The notes under the pieces are model-generated. The model saw only the letters and a list, made by a program, of their open reading frames with translations. It was not told the DNA's origin and did not search any database. DNA of 64,000 bases from Novosphingobium sp. AAP83. GTDB lineage: Bacteria > Pseudomonadota > Alphaproteobacteria > Sphingomonadales > Sphingomonadaceae. The position numbers and the translations under genes were made by a program. This document shows positions 25,196 to 33,944 of the stretch, piece by piece. Within the stretch, counting starts at the first letter, position 1, and each line of letters opens with the position of its first letter. The stretch spans positions 59,739 to 123,738 of the forward strand of contig NZ_LJHY01000008.1 in assembly GCF_001295795.1 (NCBI RefSeq). The letters are read 5' to 3'.

Positions 25196-27574
25196 TCAGA
25201 ACCCTTTTCTGACGGTGATTGCCCATTCGCGAGGGCGTGCCGGAGTGGCCGAAACAAAGCCGTTCGCGATATCGAATATCCCTGCATAATAATACTTGTT
25301 GAACAGGTTGCGAACCTCAAACGTAAAGCCGAGGTCACTATCGGAATTGTTGAGCGTTACCCGCCCGTTGGCCAGAAAATAACCGTCAATACGGTTGCGC
25401 GGAAGATTGTTGGCCCGGCTGAATATCTCCGATTGGTAGGCCCCGTCAAAGCGCGGAGAAAGTTCCCAGTCCCCGCCCAAAGGCAGGTCGTACTGTATGC
25501 CAAAACTGTACTTCCATTCCGGCGTGTTGACCGGTTGGTCATTCAGGGTGATCCCGCTGACGATCGCCAGCGCGCTCAGGCTCTTGTACTGGAAATCGAC
25601 ATAGCTCACGGCCCCGTCGATGGTCAGACCATCAACCGGTCGCAGGGTCGCTTCCACTTCGAAACCCTTGATATCAGCCGTGCCGGAGTTGGCTGGTACA
25701 AAGCAGGGCTGGATCGGCGCAAGGTTCGGCGGACACGTGTTGAGCGTGACAATCAAGTCTTTGTACTTGGAGTAGAACGCCGACGCGTTGAGCCGCAACT
25801 TCCGATCAAAGAGGTCAGACTTGAAACCGAGTTCCCATGATGTCAGCGTTTCGGGATCAAACGAAACCACTTGTGCAGAGCTCTGCGGACGCGGGTTGAC
25901 CCCGCCGCCCTTGAAGCCGGTCGAGAACTGCGCGTAAGTCATGAATTCATCAGACCAGCGATAATCGATGGCCACGCGATAATCGACGTTGTCGCCGCTG
26001 AAAGTCGATGTCTGGCCATTCGTGCCTGACACCAGCGGGCTGAAGCTGCCATCTTTCTGGAAGCGGAAGAAGGTGTAGTCCTTCCTTTCGTTGGTGTAGC
26101 GGATGCCGCCAGTAATATTCAGCTTGTCACTGGCATGCCATGTGCCCTGGGCGAAAACAGCCTCTGTGCTGGCATCGACTGGCTCATTGATCGCGGTGAA
26201 TCCAAGCGGTACCGGTGCGAAACCAACCTGGGTGGTCACGCTCGTGGTCGACTTCTGATCCTGATAAAACCCGCCAACGGTATACTCGAACGCATTGTCG
26301 GCACCAATGGAACCATTCAGCCTGAGTTCCTGGCTGACTGACCAAAAATCGAGGTCATTTAGCGTAGTGGCAAAGCCGAGCGGTGACCCATCGTCATCGC
26401 TGCCAAAACTCGTGGTATAGCCACGATAAGCCGTAATCGATTTGACTGACATCGTGTCCGACAACTCATAAGTCAGGTTCAGCGATGCACCGCCACCCTT
26501 GTATTTCACGCGGTTGGGCACATTGAGTTCGGTCACCGCAAACGGCCCCAGCGCTCTGGCCGGGCTGTTGAAGGTTGCGTAAGTGTAATATCCGCCTTCG
26601 GGCACGACGAAGTTCTGGAAATTGAACGTTGATGGCAGATCCGACACCCGCGCAAAATTGCCGGTGAAATTGAGATCGGTCAAAACCCCCGGCGCGCCGG
26701 TTCTGTTCTCGCTGGTGAAATCACCCGAGAGAACCACGTCAAGGCCAGGCGTACCCTCCCAGCGCAGTGAGCCGCGCACCGCTTGGTAATTGACCTCGCC
26801 CTGCTTGTCGATCACGCAGTCGCTACCGGCAGACAGCACCCGGGGAACGCCACTGGTGGGGAATGCGCATCCGTAATCGATGCGATCAACATAACCGTCC
26901 TGGCGCTTGGTCACGCCCGCGAGACGCATCGCCAGATTTTCGGCCAATCGGGCATCAAAACTACCTCGCAAGTCAAGCCGGTTGCGCTGGCCGTAAGTGG
27001 CCGAAATGTAGCCGGTGTTGCTGCCCTGTGGCAGAAGGGAATAGAGCTTGATGGCACCGCCGATCGAGTTTTTGCCGGCCAGTGTCCCCTGAGGCCCACG
27101 CAGGATCTCCACACGGTCCAGATCAAGCAGATCGACGATCGAACCTGTCAGCGTGGCATAATAGACATCGTCGACGTAAAATCCGACACCCGGCTCCAGC
27201 GCCGGATTGAAATCGAACTGCCCAACACCACGAATGGACGCCGCAAGCGAGGGACCAAAACTTGCTCCCTGGTTATTGAGCGTTACGTTAGGCGCTTGCT
27301 GCGCAATTTCGGTAACGCTGGTTTGGCCTCGGGCCTCCAGCGATGCCGCACTGAATGCGCTGATCGCAAGCGGTGTATCCTGCAAGTTCTGCGAGCGAAA
27401 CTGCGCAGTTACGATGATCTCGTCGACGCTTTCAACATCGTTTGCGGATTGCGGAACTGCCTGAGTGGCTGGATTTGCCGCCTGATTTTGGGCCATCGCA
27501 GGGGCGGCGACGATGGCTGCGGACATTACCGCCAGACTGGTGCCGCTGCGCAGCTTAGAAAACAGGTATACCAT
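25196..27574 (-). CDS. TonB-dependent outer-membrane receptor
   Basis: 792 residues. Signal peptide (LRSGTSLAVMSAAIVAAPAMA), TonB box and plug (DEIIVTAQFRSQNLQDTPLAI), plug signature [20 protein letters not shown] and a C-terminal strand ending WAITVRKGF. The GKNS variant of the usual GRNT is a small difference from the receptor at 4306. It lies between a vanillate-demethylase-like Rieske gene (81 bases upstream) and an SDR, so uptake and first oxidation are probably co-expressed. Confidence 0.94.
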   Translation of the reverse strand: MVYLFSKLRSGTSLAVMSAAIVAAPAMAQNQAANPATQAVPQSANDVESVDEIIVTAQFRSQNLQDTPLAISAFSAASLEARGQTSVTEIAQQAPNVTLNNQGASFGPSLAASIRGVGQFDFNPALEPGVGFYVDDVYYATLTGSIVDLLDLDRVEILRGPQGTLAGKNSIGGAIKLYSLLPQGSNTGYISATYGQRNRLDLRGSFDARLAENLAMRLAGVTKRQDGYVDRIDYGCAFPTSGVPRVLSAGSDCVIDKQGEVNYQAVRGSLRWEGTPGLDVVLSGDFTSENRTGAPGVLTDLNFTGNFARVSDLPSTFNFQNFVVPEGGYYTYATFNSPARALGPFAVTELNVPNRVKYKGGGASLNLTYELSDTMSVKSITAYRGYTTSFGSDDDGSPLGFATTLNDLDFWSVSQELRLNGSIGADNAFEYTVGGFYQDQKSTTSVTTQVGFAPVPLGFTAINEPVDASTEAVFAQGTWHASDKLNITGGIRYTNERKDYTFFRFQKDGSFSPLVSGTNGQTSTFSGDNVDYRVAIDYRWSDEFMTYAQFSTGFKGGGVNPRPQSSAQVVSFDPETLTSWELGFKSDLFDRKLRLNASAFYSKYKDLIVTLNTCPPNLAPIQPCFVPANSGTADIKGFEVEATLRPVDGLTIDGAVSYVDFQYKSLSALAIVSGITLNDQPVNTPEWKYSFGIQYDLPLGGDWELSPRFDGAYQSEIFSRANNLPRNRIDGYFLANGRVTLNNSDSDLGFTFEVRNLFNKYYYAGIFDIANGFVSATPARPREWAITVRKGF

Positions 27575-27655
27575 TCAATTCCTCCCATTTTGTCATTAAC
27601 TTAGGATGACCATTCTTATAAAAGTCCGTCCGGCGGCTTGGGCCGCGCCGTTCGC

Positions 27656-28705
27656 CTATTCAGTCGCCCGGCATTCTGCCTGAATCAGTTGGTCCAACAG
27701 GCGGCGTGCACGGATGGCACCTGCGTCCTCGGCCAAAATCAGCGGCTGCTTGGCCCAGAATTCATTCGTGCCCATGCGCTGCTGCACGGATTCGATCATG
27801 GGACGATCTTCTTCCTCGAACGCCTGTCGAACTGCAGCATTGACGACATCGTGCATCGCATTCGCCGGCCCGGGCACGCTGAGCCCCCAAAAGTAATGGG
27901 TCGTGTGCTCGGTTTCTGGCGTGGCAAAATGGGCCTGCAGGGAGAAGAAACCGTCCTGCCGAGGCTTGCCTGCCAAGGTTGCGCCCGTATCGAGACGTAG
28001 CAGCGCCGGGGCATCCCAACGCATATCCATCCAATGATCGACCTTGGCATCACCGGGTTGGAGAAACGGCACCAGTTGCGGCGGACATTCTATCCCGTTG
28101 CAGGTCCAGCAGGAGTGGACGGTGCGCCCCTCCTGCACGACGCTATGCTTGCCCTGCAACGTGGCCCCGGCGCCGATGGTGCCAACATGAACATAGTCCA
28201 GATGGCTCAGGTCCATCAGGTTATCAGTTTCAAGCTGGTAATTGGCCTTGACGTGTGTGTAGCCAAAGAAGCTGGACCGGCCTGGATCGGAGAAGAACGA
28301 AAAATCCGGAATGCCGGCAGGATCGACGCGGTCTGCATCGCCCATCCATATCCAGATCATCGCGTCACGTTCGATGACAGGGAAGGACCGGACGCAGGCT
28401 CGGGTCCGGTTGATTTCGGTGAACCGGGGATCGACACATTCCCCTGAACCGGCAAAGCGCAGCCCATGATAGCCGCAAACCACCGTGTCTCCATCCAGCT
28501 TGCCAGACGATAGCGGCGCGAACCGGTGCGGGCATTCGTCAAGAAGCGCCCGCACTTCGCCGTCCGACGTGCGGAACAGGACCACAGGCGTATCAAGCAA
28601 AGTGATCGGCTTCAGCGCGGCATCTACCGTCTCGCTCCACGCAGCCATGTACCAGGCATCGAGGAGGTATATGCCCCTGTGTGTTGCCCCATCAGACTTT
28701 TGCAT
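27656..28705 (-). CDS. Rieske oxygenase, vanillate O-demethylase (VanA)-like
   Basis: 349 residues. The Rieske pair CPHR...CGYHG sits near residues 58-80, and the iron-site segment ETDNLMDLSHLDYVHVGTIG contains Asp and two His in the VanA/TsaM pattern. Family members demethylate methoxy-aromatics or hydroxylate methyl groups and use a VanB-type reductase, which is absent from the window. It is the first gene of the minus-strand row 28705-20335, transcribed from the 28706-29264 divergent region. Confidence 0.9.
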   Translation of the reverse strand: MQKSDGATHRGIYLLDAWYMAAWSETVDAALKPITLLDTPVVLFRTSDGEVRALLDECPHRFAPLSSGKLDGDTVVCGYHGLRFAGSGECVDPRFTEINRTRACVRSFPVIERDAMIWIWMGDADRVDPAGIPDFSFFSDPGRSSFFGYTHVKANYQLETDNLMDLSHLDYVHVGTIGAGATLQGKHSVVQEGRTVHSCWTCNGIECPPQLVPFLQPGDAKVDHWMDMRWDAPALLRLDTGATLAGKPRQDGFFSLQAHFATPETEHTTHYFWGLSVPGPANAMHDVVNAAVRQAFEEEDRPMIESVQQRMGTNEFWAKQPLILAEDAGAIRARRLLDQLIQAECRATE

Positions 28706-29264
28706 TCTTCAACTCTCCCAGGCTCCGGTTGTCCGAAGCGTCCGTGTTCGTGCTTGCGCTTCCGACAGCTCTTGTGGTGGCGGCTCGCGGAAAGCATTCC
28801 GAGAATGCGTAGCGCCACCAGAGCCCCCGCAATTTGGCATGGCTCGCAGTCTAGATTTCTAATCGGACGGTCAGCTCTTTAACCTAGCGTGAAAGCTATT
28901 TGGTCGCCTTGGGCTCCGCAAGTAAGCGGGATGCAACACGGTTATGCGCCAACTGCATAAATGGCACTGCAGACAGTGCCGGGACTTTGTAACCTTGTTC
29001 GCGCAGTGGCGGAATTGCGTGCCTATTGGGCTCTGCGATCAATCGCCCCGAACCCTGTCGACGCCTTTGGTCAAGTGGGTGGCTTCGCAATTATGCAAAT
29101 TAAGGTCCCGCAGAATCCAAGTATGCGGGCGCTCAATTGCATAGACGTCATTTTACCGGGTGGCGCAGCGCTTGCCGGTACGAAAGGCCCCGAACGGGCC
29201 ACGTTCATGCCTTCTCCCGGCAAAGGTTGGGTGATGGTTTGGGCAAAAAGACAAAGGGCGAAAG
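28706..29264. promoter_or_regulatory. 560-base divergent regulatory region with several perfect inverted repeats
   Basis: No gene is supported. Perfect inverted repeats are GCATTC-CGA-GAATGC (28794-28808), TTATGC-N7-GCATAA (28942-28960) and GGCACTG-CAGA-CAGTGCC (28963-28980); the last two are almost adjacent. The region separates the Rieske/TonB row on the minus strand from the E1 dehydrogenase row on the plus strand, and both a LysR and an AraC gene are near enough to act here. Core promoters were not fixed. Confidence 0.5.
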
Positions 29265-30266
29265 ATGGCGGAAGCGAATGTATCGCACAACCAAGCGGAC
29301 TATCTGGCGCTGCTGCGTCGTATGCTGCTGATCCGCCGCTCTGAAGAGCGGCTTTCGGCACTGTGCCGGGAAGGCAAGTTTCCCGGCGCCGTGCATCTCT
29401 ACATCGGCCAGGAAGCCAGCGGTGTGGGTGCATGTTCGGTCATCGAGGATCGTGACTGGATCACCAGCACCCATCGCGGGCACGGACACTTCCTTGCCAA
29501 GGGCGGCGAGCTTAAGCGTATGTACGCCGAGATCTGGGGTAAACGCGAGGGTATCTGCAAGGGCATGGGCGGGTCCATGCACGTTGCTGATTTTTCCAAA
29601 GGTATCCTGGGTGCGAACGGCATCGTCGGAGGCGGATTTGCCATCGCCACCGGCGCGGCGTTTGGTGCAAAGCTGCGGGGTGACGGGCGTGTGGCGATGT
29701 GCTTCTTCGGAGATGGCGCCGCAAACCAGGGTACGTTCATGGAAAGCATGAATGTCAGCTCGGCATGGCAATTGCCGACCATCTTTCTCTGCGAAAACAA
29801 CGGCGTGTCCGAGTTCACGATTTCGTCGACCGTCACCGGGGGCAAACTCGTCGACCGCGCCAAAGCCTTCATGCCGACCGTGATCGTTGACGGGAACGAC
29901 GTTCTGGCGGTTCAGGCCGCTGTCCGCGAAGCGGTCGAGCGGGCAAGGACTGGCGGTGGGCCGTCTTATGTGGAAACCACCACCTACCGCATCCAGGGAC
30001 ACCTTGAAGCCGAAGATGCCTTTCTTGGCGGCGGGACGTATCGTAGTGCAGAAGAAATTTCCGCTTGGCAGCAGGCAAACCGGGATCCGATCCTGCGTTT
30101 TCAGGCGTTCCTGACCGGCGAGGGGATTGCTGATGCTGCGGATCTTGCTGCGGTCGAACAGTCCGTACTCGAAGAGGTGGAAGAGGCGGTCGCCTTTGCC
30201 GAAGCAGGCGAAGATGCTGATCCCGAACTTGCCTTTTCGCTCATGTTTGAAAATCAGGAGGCCTGA
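29265..30266 (+). CDS. thiamine-diphosphate dehydrogenase E1 alpha subunit (acetoin/2-oxoacid dehydrogenase type)
   Basis: 333 residues. Typical E1-alpha pattern: LLIRRSEERLSALCREGKFP, HLYIGQEASGVGACSVI, THRGHGHFLAKGG, and the ThDP motif FFGDGAANQGTFMESMNVSS ending in CENN. Closest in layout to acetoin dehydrogenase AcoA. It would decarboxylate a 2-oxo acid or cleave an acetoin-like diketone and pass the acyl unit to lipoamide. The beta subunit starts 3 bases after the stop. Substrate undetermined. Confidence 0.93.
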   Translation: MAEANVSHNQADYLALLRRMLLIRRSEERLSALCREGKFPGAVHLYIGQEASGVGACSVIEDRDWITSTHRGHGHFLAKGGELKRMYAEIWGKREGICKGMGGSMHVADFSKGILGANGIVGGGFAIATGAAFGAKLRGDGRVAMCFFGDGAANQGTFMESMNVSSAWQLPTIFLCENNGVSEFTISSTVTGGKLVDRAKAFMPTVIVDGNDVLAVQAAVREAVERARTGGGPSYVETTTYRIQGHLEAEDAFLGGGTYRSAEEISAWQQANRDPILRFQAFLTGEGIADAADLAAVEQSVLEEVEEAVAFAEAGEDADPELAFSLMFENQEA

Positions 30267-30269
30267 GCC

Positions 30270-31250
30270 ATGCCACGCAGACGCTATATCCAGGCAATTA
30301 ACGACGCGCTGTTCGAAGAGATGGAGCGCAATGAAAATGTGATCGTCATCGGTGAAGATGTCGAACTGGCCATTTTCGGCGATACGCGCGGACTTTATGA
30401 CCGGTTCGGTCCGAACCGCATCCGCAATACGCCCATCTGTGAAGCGACGATGACGGGCATGGCGCTGGGTGCCACGGCCGCGGGCTTCCATGTCGTTTTG
30501 CACATGATGTTCGCGAACTTCGTCTATACCGGGTTTGATGCCATCGCCAATCAGATCGCCAAGATGCGGTTGATGACCGGCGGGCAGATCGCGCTGCCCA
30601 TCACCATTATCGCAGGTTACGGCGGCGGGGGATCAAATGCTGCGCAGCATAGCGACAGTGCGCACCCTGCGCTCATGAATCTTGGCGGGATCAACGTTGC
30701 CATGCCGTCCAACTCGGCAGATGCCAAAGGTCTGCTCAAGACTGCCATCCGCAGCAATAACCCGAGCTTCCTGCTCGAGGCGAGTGCCCGGGGGGGACAG
30801 ATGGGTGATGTTCCCGATGGTGACCATCTGGTCCCGTTCGGCAAGGCTGCCATTGCGCGAGAAGGCAGCGACGTGACGATCGTGACCGTCGGTTCGATGG
30901 TCAAACCCAGTCTGGATGCGGCCAAAGCTCTCTCAGAAGAAGGAATCGAGGCCGAAGTTATCGATTTGCGCACCGTCGTTCCGATCGATGAAGCCGCAAT
31001 TCTGGCTTCGTTGGCCAAGACCGGCCGCCTTGTGGTGGTGGACGAAAGCAGAGACCGTTGCGGCGCTGGCGGGTACATCGCAGCAATTGCAGCGGACAAG
31101 GGCTTTGCCAGCCTCAAGGCGCCGGTGAAACGCGTGAACATTCCTAACGTCGCGATTCCGTTTGCACCGATCGCGGAAGCAGCCGTCCTGCCTGATGCGA
31201 ACAAGATTGCTGTCGCCGTACGCGGGATTGTCTCGAAGGTGGCTGCATGA
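30270..31250 (+). CDS. thiamine-diphosphate dehydrogenase E1 beta subunit
   Basis: 326 residues. Opens RRRYIQAINDALFEEMERNE and has VIGEDVELAIFGDTRGLYD, the transketolase-pyrimidine region, and the C-terminal half with LEASARGGQMGDVPDGDHLV and EAEVIDLRTVVPIDEAAILA, all typical of AcoB/PdhB. It pairs with the alpha subunit at 29265. A good ribosome binding site (AGGAGG) lies in the end of that gene. Its own stop overlaps the lipoyl protein start (ATGA at 31247), indicating coupled expression of all three. Confidence 0.93.
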   Translation: MPRRRYIQAINDALFEEMERNENVIVIGEDVELAIFGDTRGLYDRFGPNRIRNTPICEATMTGMALGATAAGFHVVLHMMFANFVYTGFDAIANQIAKMRLMTGGQIALPITIIAGYGGGGSNAAQHSDSAHPALMNLGGINVAMPSNSADAKGLLKTAIRSNNPSFLLEASARGGQMGDVPDGDHLVPFGKAAIAREGSDVTIVTVGSMVKPSLDAAKALSEEGIEAEVIDLRTVVPIDEAAILASLAKTGRLVVVDESRDRCGAGGYIAAIAADKGFASLKAPVKRVNIPNVAIPFAPIAEAAVLPDANKIAVAVRGIVSKVAA

Positions 31251-31495
31251 GGATCACGCTCAAGCTTATCCGGGTCGGCATGAATATGTCGGAGGCAACT
31301 ATCGTCGAATGGTTCAAGCAGCCGGGCGAACGCTTCGAGGTTGATGATGCACTTTACGCGATAGAGACGGAAAAGGTCACGCAGGAAGTGCAGGCAACTG
31401 CGCCCGGCACGATGATCGAGATTCTCGTTCCGGCAGGGGAGGATATCGAGGTTGGCACGCCTGTCTGTGTCGTTGACGCAGAGGTGGCGCGGTGA
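31247..31495 (+). CDS. stand-alone lipoyl-domain protein
   Basis: 82 residues forming a single lipoyl domain: ITLKLIRVGMNMSEATIVEW, then the hairpin ETEKVTQEV whose Lys is the lipoylation site, then GDIEVG-type ending (PAGEDIEVGTPVCVV). Normal E2 proteins are 370-450 residues with a peripheral-binding and an acyltransferase domain; both are absent here and no E2 core or E3 gene follows. It may serve as a mobile lipoyl carrier for the E1 pair, handing the acyl group to an E2 encoded elsewhere or to a non-CoA acceptor. Overlaps both neighbours by 4 bases. Confidence 0.88.
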   Translation: MRITLKLIRVGMNMSEATIVEWFKQPGERFEVDDALYAIETEKVTQEVQATAPGTMIEILVPAGEDIEVGTPVCVVDAEVAR

Positions 31496-31935
31496 ACAAA
31501 GGCCGCGTGCTGAGCGTGGGACATACGGGCATTACGGTGTCCGACATGGCCCGCGCCATCCGGTTCTTTGGCGATGCCCTTGGCGGCACGGTTACTGCTC
31601 CGGTGCGCCACGATGACCCTGTATTCGAGCGGATCACCGGGATGGAGGGTGCGCAGATCACGATCGCATATGTCGATCTGCCCGGACACAAACTGGAATT
31701 GCTGGAATATGCGCGGCCGCTTGATCGCCGTGGTTCAACCGCAAGGCCCTGCGATCCCGGCCATCTTCACATCATGCTGCTGGTCGAAGGCATCGATGAT
31801 CTCCTGCAAACCCTTGCCGGGCACGGCTTCAAGCCGGTCGGCCCGGTCCAGCACGTTGATGAAGCCGGTGGGTTCAAGGTCATCTACACTTACGGGTTCG
31901 ACGGGATCGTCGTGGAACTGATGGATTTCAGCTGA
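31492..31935 (+). CDS. VOC (glyoxalase/dioxygenase fold) family protein, GTG start
   Basis: 147 residues from a GTG that overlaps the lipoyl gene stop (GTGA). The paired beta-alpha-beta modules are visible: VLSVGHTGITVSDMARAIRF starts the first, and DPGHLHIMLLVEGIDDLLQT the second, ending FDGIVVELMDF. Metal ligands are probably His 11, Glu of KLELLEY, His of HLHIML and the final Glu. Members include glyoxalases, methylmalonyl-CoA epimerases and extradiol dioxygenases. Being coupled to the E1/lipoyl genes, it may act on the substrate or product of that enzyme. Confidence 0.82.
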   Translation: MNKGRVLSVGHTGITVSDMARAIRFFGDALGGTVTAPVRHDDPVFERITGMEGAQITIAYVDLPGHKLELLEYARPLDRRGSTARPCDPGHLHIMLLVEGIDDLLQTLAGHGFKPVGPVQHVDEAGGFKVIYTYGFDGIVVELMDFS

Positions 31936-32003
31936 TTAGCCGGCAGATCTCCTGACGAGCACCCGTCGCAACACAGTATAACAGTCAGGAATAGGCGAAA
32001 ACC

Positions 32004-32792
32004 ATGGGAAAGAGACTGGAAGGGCGCGTCGCGCTGATCACTGGGGGCGGCGGCGGACTTGGTGGCGCGGCGGCACGCGCTCTGTCGCAGGAGGGCGCAA
32101 TAGTTGTGGTAACCGATATTGCCCATGCCGCCGCTAGCTCCGTCGCGGAAGCGGTAGGCGGTCATGCCCATGCCCAAGACGTGACGGATGAGGCACAATG
32201 GGCTGCAATCCTCGCAGACGTGATTGGCAAATTCGGGAAAGTCGACGTCTTGCTGAATGCTGCAGGCATCGAGGGTGATCTTGCCCAGGCAGGGTTGGAT
32301 ACCAGTTTGGCCGAATGGCGGCGCGTTCTTGGAATCAATCTCGACGGGACATTTCTGGGGTGCCGCACGGTCATGCCGTACATGCTGGAGCGCAAGAGTG
32401 GCTCCATCATTAACATTGCGTCGATCGTTTCGATGATGGGATCGCCCAGCGCAATGGCCTACGGCGCAAGCAAGGCGGCTGTGCAGCAATTGACCCAGTC
32501 GTTCGCGCTGATTGGCGCGAAGGACGGGGGCCGCGTTCGCTGCAACTCGGTGCATCCCGGCCTCATCAAGACGCAGATGACAGACCGCATCTTTGCATCG
32601 TTTGCGCGCAATTCCGGCGGAACCGAAGCCGAAGCCGAGCAGGCGCTGTGTGCTGCGGTCCCATTCGGACAGCGCGGCACGCCCGATGACGTGGCGGCAA
32701 TGATCGTGTTCCTTGCGTCCGACGAGAGTCGGTACGTCACCGGAAGCGAGTTCAAGGTTGATGGGGGATGGCTGATCACCAACGCAGGTTGA
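32004..32792 (+). CDS. short-chain dehydrogenase/reductase (SDR)
   Basis: 262 residues. ALITGGGGGLGGAAARAL, LLNAAGIEG (NAAG form), INIASIVSMMGSPSAMAYGA and the YGASK pair define a classical SDR; the tail VTGSEFKVDGGWLITNAG is typical. It is 68 bases after the VOC gene in the same direction, in a row with the E1 dehydrogenase and a zinc alcohol dehydrogenase. It likely oxidises an alcohol to the ketone used by the pathway; inference. Confidence 0.88.
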   Translation: MGKRLEGRVALITGGGGGLGGAAARALSQEGAIVVVTDIAHAAASSVAEAVGGHAHAQDVTDEAQWAAILADVIGKFGKVDVLLNAAGIEGDLAQAGLDTSLAEWRRVLGINLDGTFLGCRTVMPYMLERKSGSIINIASIVSMMGSPSAMAYGASKAAVQQLTQSFALIGAKDGGRVRCNSVHPGLIKTQMTDRIFASFARNSGGTEAEAEQALCAAVPFGQRGTPDDVAAMIVFLASDESRYVTGSEFKVDGGWLITNAG

Positions 32793-32828
32793 TGCATCGT
32801 CCGCACGTGCTCGGAAGGAACAGACCAC

Positions 32829-33860
32829 ATGAGAGCAGCCGTTTTTGACGGGATCGGTCATCCGCTGCGGATTTCGGATGTGGCCATGCCGCAGCCCGGA
32901 CCGGGAGAGGTCCTGATCGAGATCGAGCGTTGCGGCGTTTGCGGCAGCGATCTGCACATGACAGAAGATCCGGTGTTCTGCGTCCCTTCTGGCGCGATCC
33001 TCGGCCACGAAATGGCCGGGCGCATCATCGAACGCGGCAAAGGCGCCGAACGCTTTGCGATCGGTGACCGGGTTTCCGTTCTGCCCATCAGCAGTTGCGG
33101 AACATGCGCATCATGCCTTGCCGGTGAGCCGGCGTGGTGCGCCGGAATGGCGCTTCATGGCGGCGGCTTTGCGCAATATTTCGCGGTGTCTGAGCGGCAA
33201 TGTATCGCCTTGCCCTCCACGCTTTCGGCCGAAGACGGTGCGCTGGTCGAGCCGCTTGCCGTCGGCCTCCATGGCGTGGTCATGGCCGCAATGGAGAAAG
33301 GTGCGCGCGTCTTGGTGGTTGGGGCAGGTCCGATCGGTCTTGCCACGATCTATTGGGCGCGAAAAATGGGAGCCGGTCGCATTGCCGTGACAGCCCGGAC
33401 CCGCCAGCGCGAGGACATGGCTCTGGGCATGGGGGCCGACCTGTTTATTGATCCACAGGCTGCAGATGATCCGGCACAGGTTTCAGCAATTATGGGCGGC
33501 TTGCCGGACATCGTGTTCGAATGCGTCGGCCAGCCCGGACTGATCGATCGTTGCATCAAGCTGGTGCGCCCGCGCGGGACGGTCGTGGTACTGGGGCTTT
33601 GCACCAAGATGGACCAGATCGATCCGTTTTTCGCGATCTCGAAAGAAGTCCGTATCCAGATGGCAGTATTCTATGGCATCGCAGACTTTGAAAATTCGGC
33701 GCGGGCGCTTGATGCAGGAGACCTGTCGCCGCGTGCGATGATAACGGATTCGGTGGGATTGAGCGATTTGCCCGAGGCGTTCGAGGCGTTGCGTCAGCGT
33801 ACCACCCAGTGCAAGATCATGGTCATGCCGCAATCCATGGAAAAAGCGTCTGCGCTATGA
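32829..33860 (+). CDS. zinc-dependent alcohol dehydrogenase (MDR superfamily)
   Basis: 343 residues. The catalytic zinc region GVCGSDLHMTEDP with LGHEMAGRI, the structural zinc cysteines CGTCASCLAGEPAWC (spacing 2-2-7), and the Rossmann motif VLVVGAGPIGLATIYWARKM are all present. It resembles threonine/butanediol-dehydrogenase-like MDR enzymes, which fits an acetoin or diol route next to AcoAB-like genes. GGAAGGAA is the ribosome binding site. It follows the SDR by 36 bases and precedes the AraC regulator. Confidence 0.93.
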   Translation: MRAAVFDGIGHPLRISDVAMPQPGPGEVLIEIERCGVCGSDLHMTEDPVFCVPSGAILGHEMAGRIIERGKGAERFAIGDRVSVLPISSCGTCASCLAGEPAWCAGMALHGGGFAQYFAVSERQCIALPSTLSAEDGALVEPLAVGLHGVVMAAMEKGARVLVVGAGPIGLATIYWARKMGAGRIAVTARTRQREDMALGMGADLFIDPQAADDPAQVSAIMGGLPDIVFECVGQPGLIDRCIKLVRPRGTVVVLGLCTKMDQIDPFFAISKEVRIQMAVFYGIADFENSARALDAGDLSPRAMITDSVGLSDLPEAFEALRQRTTQCKIMVMPQSMEKASAL

Positions 33861-33944
33861 CCGTTATGTAAATGGCGCATTTGGCCGCGTTAATAGGGCT
33901 GTGCTAGATCGGGGGAACAACGAAAACGAAACTGGAGCAGGAGA

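Noticed and set aside
25132..25338. 69-residue N-terminal extension of the SDR at 24307
   Set aside because: It would overlap the 3' end of the TonB receptor gene, starts before the SDR fold and leaves the ribosome binding site at about 25137-25142 unused; GTG 25131 is preferred.
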